A DNA stretch of 7,094 nt, from assembly GCA_002309345.1 (NCBI GenBank), contig DBWZ01000085.1, forward strand, positions 1-7,094, written 5' to 3'. This stretch comes from Pseudobutyrivibrio sp. UBA1225 (lineage in GTDB: Bacteria; Bacillota; Clostridia; Lachnospirales; Lachnospiraceae). Within the stretch, counting starts at the first letter, position 1, and each line of letters opens with the position of its first letter. The notes below the pieces were generated by a model. That model ran no database searches, had not been told where the DNA came from, and saw only the letters and a list, made by a program, of their open reading frames with translations. The position numbers and the translations under genes were made by a program. Shown one piece after another: positions 1 to 5,472 of this stretch.

Positions 1-729
1 TACAAAGGCAAACTTTCCAAACTTAAAATACTCTCCCAGCACTGGATATCTATCTTTAGTCCACTTGAAATTGCCACTATCTGTAAGAATGCCGCTTATT
101 GAATTACTGCTGCCATTTATATATTTAGAAGAAGAATTGACTACAATGTCTGCTCCATGCTCTATTGCCTTTACCAAATAAGGTGTTGCTGTTGTGTTAT
201 CAAGAACTAACGGAACACCATGGCTATGGGCAATCTCTGCCAGCTTATCAATATCAGTTACGTCCAAACAGGGATTCCCGATGGTCTCTGCAAATACCAC
301 CTTGGTTTTATCCGTAAATGCGTTTTCAATCTCATCCCAATCATTGTTTTTTACATATATTGTCTTTATTCCAAAGGCCTCTATATCTCTAAACAAATCG
401 ATGGAGCCACCGTACAAACTGGCGCTTGATATAATCTCATCTCCAGCCTGTAAAATATTTAAAAGAGCCATTGATATGGCAGCCATTCCGCTGGCACAAG
501 CCACAGATGCAAGACCACCTTCTAATTTATTGATTCGCTCTTCAAAAGCTGAAACCGTTGGGTTCGCAACTCGTGTATAACAAAACCCCATCTTTCTTCC
601 GCCAAAAATACCTGCCAAGTCCTCAGAGGTTTCTTGTTCAAAAGCACTGCTTTGATATATAGGTGGCAATGTTGCACCTTTGGAGTCTTTGATTTTTCCT
701 GCATGTAAAAGATCTGTGTTGAATCCCAC
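1..729 (-). CDS. metY: O-acetylhomoserine (thiol)-lyase / cysteine synthase-like PLP enzyme, N-terminal part (runs off window)
   Basis: This cytosolic PLP enzyme of the Cys/Met metabolism (cystathionine gamma-synthase-like) fold most likely condenses sulfide with O-acetylhomoserine to give homocysteine; use of O-acetylserine cannot be excluded. The frame is open for 243 codons to position 1 and the C-terminal part is missing (family members are usually about 420-430 aa). Visible motifs are the N-terminal NTDLLHAG, YTRVANPT (Y51, R53), the phosphate-binding ASGMA at 79-83, SLYGG at 104-108, LDNTTATP with the PLP-ring aspartate D177, and NSSSKY with the probable Schiff-base lysine K202. I chose the GTG at 729-727 because GAGGTGA sits 5 bp upstream and the protein then begins (M)GFNTDLL; an in-frame GTG at 738 is a weaker alternative, and the ATG at 733 is out of frame. 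The gene lies downstream of the sulfate operon but has its own promoter-like region. The family is certain; the exact acceptor substrate is inference. Confidence 0.92.
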   Translation of the reverse strand, partial: MGFNTDLLHAGKIKDSKGATLPPIYQSSAFEQETSEDLAGIFGGRKMGFCYTRVANPTVSAFEERINKLEGGLASVACASGMAAISMALLNILQAGDEIISSASLYGGSIDLFRDIEAFGIKTIYVKNNDWDEIENAFTDKTKVVFAETIGNPCLDVTDIDKLAEIAHSHGVPLVLDNTTATPYLVKAIEHGADIVVNSSSKYINGSSNSISGILTDSGNFKWTKDRYPVLGEYFKFGKFAFV

Positions 730-734
730 CCATG

Positions 735-741
735 TCACCTC
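735..741 (-). promoter_or_regulatory. Ribosome binding site deciding the metY GTG start
   Basis: The minus strand reads GAGGTGA here, a seven-base match to the anti-Shine-Dalgarno sequence, and is followed after 5 bases by GTG at 729-727. An ATG at 733-731 falls between them but is in another frame and stops after about 30 codons, so the site supports the GTG start. Confidence 0.75.
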
Positions 742-760
742 TTTTCCTTTGAACTATTTA

Positions 761-777
761 CCTATTGGGTTAGTAGG
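761..777 (-). promoter_or_regulatory. Inverted repeat over the predicted metY transcription start, candidate operator
   Basis: The minus strand reads CCTACT-AACCC-AATAGG, a 6+5+6 inverted repeat with one mismatch (CCTACT against CCTATT). It begins directly after the -10 box and covers the expected +1 at about 771, the usual place for a repressor site. A cysteine/sulfur repressor, for example of the Rrf2/CymR family, is a reasonable guess in a Firmicute, but the assignment to any regulator is inference and no second copy of the site is known in this window. Confidence 0.4.
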
Positions 778-806
778 ATATTACCAAAACATAGGTGCCC
801 GGTCAA
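778..806 (-). promoter_or_regulatory. Sigma-A type promoter for metY
   Basis: The -35 box is TTGACC at 806-801 (5 of 6 matches to TTGACA). A 17-bp spacer follows, then a -10 box TAATAT at 783-778 (4 of 6). The -10 is extended by TG one base upstream (TGG at 786-784). Transcription would start near 771 and give a leader of about 40 bases before the GTG start. This leader is too short for an S-box or T-box riboswitch, so control is likely at initiation. Confidence 0.65.
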
Positions 807-830
807 TAAATGTAGCTCCTACAATAAATG
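804..830 (-). repeat. Direct repeat CATTTATTG x2 around a small palindrome, upstream of and overlapping the metY -35 box
   Basis: The nonamer CATTTATTG occurs exactly twice on the minus strand, at 830-822 and 812-804, with a 9-bp spacer (18-bp period). The spacer and its edges form the perfect 5-bp inverted repeat TGTAG-GAG-CTACA at 823-811. The promoter-proximal copy ends in the TTG of the -35 hexamer. Tandem sites at this place usually bind an activator, or a repressor that blocks the -35. No known regulator motif is claimed. Confidence 0.5.
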
Positions 831-833
831 ATT

Positions 834-862
834 GCCAGCTATAAACTAAATTTATAACCGGC
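834..862 (-). terminator. Hairpin after cysN, weak terminator or 3'-end stabiliser
   Basis: Starting 6 bases after the cysN stop codon, the minus-strand RNA can form a 12-bp stem (GCCGGTTATAAA with TTTATAGCTGGC) closed by a TTTAG loop. Two pairs are G-U wobbles, which would be A-C mismatches in the opposite-strand RNA, so the structure favours the cysN-sense transcript. The sequence after it, AATCATTTATTG, is T-rich but not a clean U-tract. It could therefore be a leaky terminator, leaving some readthrough into metY, or a 3' stabilising hairpin. It marks the end of the sulfate operon. Confidence 0.5.
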
Positions 863-868
863 TATTAT

Positions 869-2503
869 CTAGATATAATCTCCTAAAATTGCCGTATCTC
901 CGTGGATTGAAGATGCTCTGTAGATAAATGAAGCCACCTCTTGAACAGTCATATTTTTATCAAACCAGTTTGAATAATAGCCTCTTGTGGTATCAAATAC
1001 AGATGTATCTATACTGCTATTTGCAGCGAAAAGAACTAAGATTCCTGCATCATTAAGATGTCTGATTACACCCTTAACCCCGTGAGAGCTATCTGGAGCG
1101 TACAAATATGTATGGCGTCCCTGATTAGATAATTCTCTTTCAACCTTTTTGACAAACTCTAAATCAAATCCATCTTCAGAAAGAGGAATTTCCACAGTGA
1201 TAGCCCTCTGGCCCTTCCACTGACTTCTAGTCTCTCTGTCGATTTCTGTAACTGTATTGGCATTATCTGACTTATATAGCTGTGTAACCACACCACAGGC
1301 AGATGTCATATTAGAAACTCTGTCAATGAGAATAAGCTCTCCTAGAGTCCTATGCTTTTTAAATACATCAATTACAATGCTGTCCGCTAGCTTCAACTCG
1401 CAAACAGCAATCTCATTTTTATTTAAAGAATTGACCTCTCTCTTTTCACCAGTATTTACATCTATAGCGTATCTAATGCTTGTTACAACACCTGGAATCA
1501 GCTTTGTGCCTAGCTTTACAAAAAAGTTCTTTCCAAGCTCTAGCTTTTCATCATCCATCCATAAAAGAGTTACTTCAAATGATGTAGCCACCTGAAGAGA
1601 TGTATCCTTTGTAAGAACGCAGCCTCTTGATACATCAACCTCCCTATCTAGCTGGATAGTAACAGGCTGCCCTATGGCTGCCCCATCTACTGTCTTATTT
1701 AAAAGATGAATGCTTTTTACATTCGCCTCTTCGTTGCTAGGTAAAACAGTGATTTCATCTCCAACATTTACACTGCCGGCTTCAACCTGTCCCTGAAATC
1801 CTCTAAAAGTATGATTTGGTCGGCACACTCTTTGAACAGGCAAATAAAAACCTTCTTCTTTTTCTTCATCGATAGGAACTGTCTCTAGATAATCTAAAAG
1901 TACTGGTCCCTCATACCAATGAATATTGTTTGATGCCTCTGTCACATTGTCACCCTCTGTAGCAGAAACAGGGATTACCACAACATTAGGAAGGCTCAGC
2001 TCATCTACAAGCTCATTAATCTGATCTGTAATCTCATCAAATCGCTCCTTGCTGTATCCAACCAAATCCATTTTGTTTACCGCAAATACGAAGTGCTTGA
2101 TACCCATTAGTGAACAGATTCTAGCATGGCGCTTTGTCTGCACAAGCACTCCCTGCTTTGCATCAATAAGAATAATTGCAAGGTCAGCAAATGATGCTCC
2201 TACCGCCATGTTTCTTGTATACTCCTCATGGCCTGGTGTATCAGCAACAATAAAGCTTCGCTTATCAGTTGTAAAATATCTATATGCCACGTCAATAGTG
2301 ATGCCCTGCTCACGCTCTGCCATAAGACCATCAAGCAAAAGTGAATAGTCAATTTTACCTTCGCGGCTTCCTACTTTTGAATCAAGTTCAAGGGCCTTCT
2401 CCTGATCAGCATATAAAAGCTTAGAATCATATAAAATATGACCGATAAGTGTTGATTTTCCATCATCAACACTACCGCAAGTAATAAATTTAAGTAATTG
2501 CAT
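869..2503 (-). CDS. cysN: Sulfate adenylyltransferase subunit 1 (GTPase CysN) with a degenerate APS-kinase-like C-terminal domain
   Basis: This is the GTPase subunit of the cytosolic CysDN ATP sulfurylase, which couples GTP hydrolysis to formation of APS from ATP and sulfate. Residues 1 to about 215 are an EF-Tu-like G domain: P-loop GSVDDGKST at 10-18, switch region EREQGITID, DTPGHEEYTRN at 88-98, NKMD at 143-146 and SA at 180-181. Two beta-barrel domains follow, ending near IDRVSNMT at 393-400. E. coli CysN is about 475 aa; this one has 544. Residues about 431-541 resemble CysC of CysNC fusions: GRHTYL at 462-467 and LNDAGILVL at 483-491 match the CysC segments GRHTYLLDGDN and MADAGLIVL. 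However, the expected Walker A GLSGSGKST is replaced by PLSEDGFDL, and the stretch between the two conserved blocks is much shorter than in CysC. Kinase activity is therefore unlikely. The ATG follows the cysD stop directly (TAAATG), with GGGAGGG upstream. The CysN assignment is certain; the degenerate-kinase reading is inference from motif resemblance. Confidence 0.95.
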   Translation of the reverse strand: MQLLKFITCGSVDDGKSTLIGHILYDSKLLYADQEKALELDSKVGSREGKIDYSLLLDGLMAEREQGITIDVAYRYFTTDKRSFIVADTPGHEEYTRNMAVGASFADLAIILIDAKQGVLVQTKRHARICSLMGIKHFVFAVNKMDLVGYSKERFDEITDQINELVDELSLPNVVVIPVSATEGDNVTEASNNIHWYEGPVLLDYLETVPIDEEKEEGFYLPVQRVCRPNHTFRGFQGQVEAGSVNVGDEITVLPSNEEANVKSIHLLNKTVDGAAIGQPVTIQLDREVDVSRGCVLTKDTSLQVATSFEVTLLWMDDEKLELGKNFFVKLGTKLIPGVVTSIRYAIDVNTGEKREVNSLNKNEIAVCELKLADSIVIDVFKKHRTLGELILIDRVSNMTSACGVVTQLYKSDNANTVTEIDRETRSQWKGQRAITVEIPLSEDGFDLEFVKKVERELSNQGRHTYLYAPDSSHGVKGVIRHLNDAGILVLFAANSSIDTSVFDTTRGYYSNWFDKNMTVQEVASFIYRASSIHGDTAILGDYI

Positions 2504-3409
2504 TTAGAAATAGCCCTCCCTTTTTCTTCTTTCCATTGAGCCTGCTGCCTCATTGTCAATTACACGGGTAGTACGCTCACTTGAGATGGCACTTAAAGTC
2601 TCATCGATAATCTCATCTAGTGTGTCTGCATCAGATTCAACGCCACCTGTAAGGGGATAACATCCAAGTGTTCTAAATCTCACCTTTTTATTTACAATTT
2701 CCTCACCTGGTAAAAGTCTATCCTTCAATCTGTCATCATCTACCATGATGATGTTTCCATCCCTGTAAATAACAGGACGTTCCTTGGCAAAATAAAGGGA
2801 AGGAATCTCGATATTTTCTCTTTTGATATACTGCCAAATATCCTTCTCTGTCCAGTTTGAAAGCGGGAAAACTCTTACCTCCTCGCCCTTAAATAGCTTT
2901 GTGTTGTAGAGCTTCCACATTTCTGGACGCTGATTTTTTGGATCCCAAGCATGCTCAGTATTTCTGAAGGAGAAGATTCTCTCCTTGGCTCTGGATTTTT
3001 CCTCGTCTCGACGTCCACCACCGAAAGCTGCAGTAAATCCGTATTTATCAAGAGCCTGTTTAAGAGCCTGAGTCTTCATAATATCCGTATATGCGCTACC
3101 ATGGTCAAAAGGATTAATGCCAGCATTCACACCTTCTTCGTTAATGTATTCAAGCATATTAAGACCGTATTTTTCAGCTACATGGTCTCTGAATTCAATC
3201 ATTTCTTTAAATTTCCATGTAGTGTTTACATGCAAAAATGGAAATGGTGGCTTTTCAGGATAAAATGCCTTAAGAGCCAAATGAAGCATAACCGAACTGT
3301 CCTTGCCAATCGAGTAAAGCATAACTGGCTTTTCACATTCAGCCGCAACTTCTCTTATGATATAAATTGCTTCTGCTTCTAGTTTGTCTAAATGTGTCAA
3401 ATTGCTCAT
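2504..3409 (-). CDS. cysD: Sulfate adenylyltransferase subunit 2 (CysD)
   Basis: This is the catalytic, PP-loop (ATP pyrophosphatase family) subunit of CysDN ATP sulfurylase, which adenylylates sulfate to APS in the cytosol. In the 301-aa protein the PP-loop is SIGKDSS at 33-39, followed by the family blocks GINPFDHGSA, GGGRRDEEKSRAKER at 130-144, DPKNQRPE, VFPLSNWTEKDIWQYI, FRTLGCYPLTG at 245-255 and the C-terminal GSMERRKREGYF, all close to E. coli CysD (302 aa). The frame also opens at a TTG at 3442, but the ATG at 3409 is the better start: AGAGG lies 6 bases upstream, the protein then begins MSNLTHLDKLEAEAI as family members do, and the overlap with the preceding gene disappears (13-bp gap). 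The motif usually written HVDT reads HVNT here (N62). Its stop codon abuts the cysN ATG, consistent with balanced synthesis of the two subunits. Confidence 0.96.
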   Translation of the reverse strand: MSNLTHLDKLEAEAIYIIREVAAECEKPVMLYSIGKDSSVMLHLALKAFYPEKPPFPFLHVNTTWKFKEMIEFRDHVAEKYGLNMLEYINEEGVNAGINPFDHGSAYTDIMKTQALKQALDKYGFTAAFGGGRRDEEKSRAKERIFSFRNTEHAWDPKNQRPEMWKLYNTKLFKGEEVRVFPLSNWTEKDIWQYIKRENIEIPSLYFAKERPVIYRDGNIIMVDDDRLKDRLLPGEEIVNKKVRFRTLGCYPLTGGVESDADTLDEIIDETLSAISSERTTRVIDNEAAGSMERRKREGYF

Positions 3410-3422
3410 GTTAATCCTCTCT

Positions 3423-3734
3423 TTAATACTTATTTGATTCAAGGGAATTGATGTCTATTGTCCTTATTTCCTTTTCACCTTTAGAAAAAATCCAATGCTT
3501 AATTGGCCCCTCTTCTTTAAAGGTAAGAATTGTACCTCGTCCACCTACATCTGCACCTAAGAAAAACTCAATAGCCTGTGCCTTGCATTCCTTAAGACAT
3601 GATGTGCAACCCCAGCAGTCTCTCTCCCTTTTTATAAAAGCTTTTTTATTATCTAGCTTTATTAGATTTCCAGGACATGCCTCTATACATTTCCTACAGC
3701 CAATACATTTATCCTGATTTATTTTGATACTCAA
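3423..3734 (-). CDS. aprB: AprB-like 2x[4Fe-4S] ferredoxin subunit, partner of the APS-reductase-like flavoprotein
   Basis: This small iron-sulfur protein (103 aa) likely passes electrons to the FAD of the adjoining flavoprotein for reduction of APS to sulfite and AMP. Two ferredoxin motifs are visible: CxxCxxCxxxCP at C10, C13, C16, C20, and a second set C40, C43, C46, C50, where the usual proline after the last cysteine is lysine. CWGCTSCLKEC resembles the AprB segment CWECYSCVKMC. The tail (about 58-95, with LGADVGGRGT and alternating beta-type residues) resembles the AprB beta-sheet domain. The protein is clearly shorter than dissimilatory AprB (about 150 aa in Archaeoglobus, from memory) and lacks the long C-terminal arm. 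The start is TTG: AGGAGG at 3749-3744 is 9 bases upstream and there is no in-frame ATG nearby. The TTG overlaps the flavoprotein stop as TTGA, which suggests translational coupling. A generic ferredoxin is the alternative, but context and tail favour AprB-like. Confidence 0.85.
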   Translation of the reverse strand: MSIKINQDKCIGCRKCIEACPGNLIKLDNKKAFIKRERDCWGCTSCLKECKAQAIEFFLGADVGGRGTILTFKEEGPIKHWIFSKGEKEIRTIDINSLESNKY

Positions 3735-5461
3735 AGAACCACACCTCCTGCATAGCTAATACTGTTATCTTCATTAAAGGTAAACTTAAGTGGCTCATAT
3801 TCATCTACCACAAGAGGTCTTTTTATGATTCTAATTCCATCAACTTCTTTAATAGAGTTAATATATAGCCTATAATTTTCGTCTTCGTTTTCATGAGTCA
3901 TGTTTTCTGCAAAGCTATGCCATCTGGTTTCTTTTCTTGCAAGCAAATGCTCAATCAAAGATAGGCATACAATCAGCCTGTCCCTTAATTCGTATATCTG
4001 AAGTAGCTCATCAGCATCATTTGCTCTAAGCTTTTCAAATACTTCAAAGAGACCTAGGATAAGCTTTCTTGCTATGACAAGACCTGTGTCATTGAACTGA
4101 TAATGCTTTGATATGCCTCCTGCATATTCATCCATTATCTTTTGCATTGCTTCCTCAACCTGCTCTATTGAAATATCTGAATCTGAATTGTTAAGATGCT
4201 TATTGTAGTTGTTGATGATTGCTTCATAGGATGAGTCGAAATCTGCACCATTGTCATCATCTAACAATTTAAGAATGCCCTCAGCTGCTATCTTTCCTTC
4301 TACAAGTGCTCCTGTAACATACTTTTGAGGAGCGCCACCTGCCACATCACCAGCTGCATAAAGCCCCTTAACAGTTGTGGCTCTGTCATCATCAATCCAG
4401 TAGCCACTCGCTGTATGGCCACCTACAATGTATGGCTCAGTGCCTTCTATTTCTACATTTTGCTCAGCAGGACCCTGTCCACCTTCTATCCATTTCAAAG
4501 TTTGGGATGGAGCCATATTAAGGTATGCCTTGTATAAATCCTCCTGCTGCTCATTTGAAATCTCATCAGTTTTTAAATAGCAAGGTCCACGACCTTCCAT
4601 GTTTTCCACAGTGGTACCATAGACTCTCTCACATGTAGCCACACCGTATTTAGTCTCATATATCTGACCTACACCATTCATCTGCTTTGCTCTAACACCC
4701 TGAGCGATTGTGCCAGTTGGTGCTATGGTATCCTTACATCTAAGGGCAATAAAGCGCATCTCCAGTGTGGTCATTTCTGCGCCTGCATTAATACCCATGG
4801 CGTATCCCGCCCCAGTGTTAAATGGTGGATACCACATCTTATGTCTAGAAAAGCCAGTATTATTTGGTCTGTATAAACCTGAGGCTCCGCCGGTTGCCAT
4901 CAAAACTGCCTTAGCCTTAATCACATAGGCCTTCTCATCATTTACATCAAATCCAACAGCACCAAGAACTCTATTTTCCTTTACCAGCAAATCAGTGATA
5001 TTGATATGATTAATTATGCTGACATTTTTTGAATCCTTTGCCATCTTTGCAAGGATAGGCTTAATGTTTTCTCCGTTTATTTTTATATTTCTATTTCCTC
5101 TGGTAACATAGTCACCATTCTCATCCTTGAGAATTACAAGTCCGTTATCCTCAAGAGTTTTGGTAGCCTCATTTAGCCCTTCTGAAATCGATAAAAGTAA
5201 ATCTTCTCTGACTATTCCCTTTGCGTCATTCTTGCAGTAGTCCACATAATCCTGTGGAACTCGCCCCTTAGTAATGTATGCATTAATTGCATTTACACCT
5301 GCAGCAAGACAGCCACTGCGCTTAATATTTGCCTTTTCAGCAATAAGTACCTTGTATTTGCCATTTAGTCCTAAAATATAGGCTCCGTAACATCCCGCAG
5401 TACCTCCGCCAATTATAAGTACATCAGTATTTAATTCTTCTACTGTAATATTTTTCCCCAT
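3731..5461 (-). CDS. aprA: Adenylylsulfate (APS) reductase alpha-like FAD protein
   Basis: This is a 576-aa flavoprotein of the fumarate reductase/succinate dehydrogenase/AprA superfamily. Its likely role is reduction of APS to sulfite plus AMP in the cytosol, with the following ferredoxin as electron carrier. The FAD-binding GGGTAG is at 18-23, RSGCLAAGVNAINAY at 48-62, ATGGASGLYRP at 189-199 and the second FAD motif AAGD at 369-372. Several AprA-type positions line up with Archaeoglobus AprA as I recall it: N60 with N74, W210 in WYPPFNTG with W234, R241 in MRFIALRCKD with R265 (identical W-to-R spacing of 31), and H349 in VGGHTASG with H398. This favours APS over fumarate as substrate. It is shorter than dissimilatory AprA (about 640 aa), mainly through missing insertions. 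The ATG has AGGAG 5 bases upstream, lies 11 bp after cysA, and the stop overlaps the ferredoxin start. The superfamily is certain; APS as substrate is a strong inference from residues plus CysDN context. Confidence 0.88.
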   Translation of the reverse strand: MGKNITVEELNTDVLIIGGGTAGCYGAYILGLNGKYKVLIAEKANIKRSGCLAAGVNAINAYITKGRVPQDYVDYCKNDAKGIVREDLLLSISEGLNEATKTLEDNGLVILKDENGDYVTRGNRNIKINGENIKPILAKMAKDSKNVSIINHINITDLLVKENRVLGAVGFDVNDEKAYVIKAKAVLMATGGASGLYRPNNTGFSRHKMWYPPFNTGAGYAMGINAGAEMTTLEMRFIALRCKDTIAPTGTIAQGVRAKQMNGVGQIYETKYGVATCERVYGTTVENMEGRGPCYLKTDEISNEQQEDLYKAYLNMAPSQTLKWIEGGQGPAEQNVEIEGTEPYIVGGHTASGYWIDDDRATTVKGLYAAGDVAGGAPQKYVTGALVEGKIAAEGILKLLDDDNGADFDSSYEAIINNYNKHLNNSDSDISIEQVEEAMQKIMDEYAGGISKHYQFNDTGLVIARKLILGLFEVFEKLRANDADELLQIYELRDRLIVCLSLIEHLLARKETRWHSFAENMTHENEDENYRLYINSIKEVDGIRIIKRPLVVDEYEPLKFTFNEDNSISYAGGVVL

Positions 5462-5472
5462 TAAAACTCCTA

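Noticed and set aside
194..580. 128-codon plus-strand open frame
   Set aside because: It is the antisense of metY, with no ribosome site and no recognisable domain; the opposite strand encodes clear PLP-enzyme motifs.
522..704. 60-codon minus-strand open frame beginning MQEKSKTPKV
   Set aside because: It lies within metY in another frame; the metY frame across it is continuous and shows conserved family motifs.
730..868. S-box (SAM) or T-box riboswitch upstream of metY, common for methionine/cysteine genes in Firmicutes
   Set aside because: The predicted leader is only about 40 bases and the whole gap is 139 bp; no T-box TGGNACCGCG-like sequence or S-box core is seen.
1257..1595. 112-codon plus-strand open frame
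   Set aside because: It is antisense to the cysN beta-barrel domains, with no supporting signals.
869..2503. Annotation of cysN as an active CysNC bifunctional enzyme
   Set aside because: The P-loop of the kinase-like part is destroyed and the region is too short for an intact APS kinase.
2951..3382. 143-codon plus-strand open frame
   Set aside because: It is antisense to the highly conserved cysD and its composition looks non-coding.
3731..5461. Annotation as fumarate reductase or succinate dehydrogenase flavoprotein
   Set aside because: The WYP, RFxxxR and GGH positions and their spacing follow AprA, and the neighbours are sulfate uptake and activation genes.
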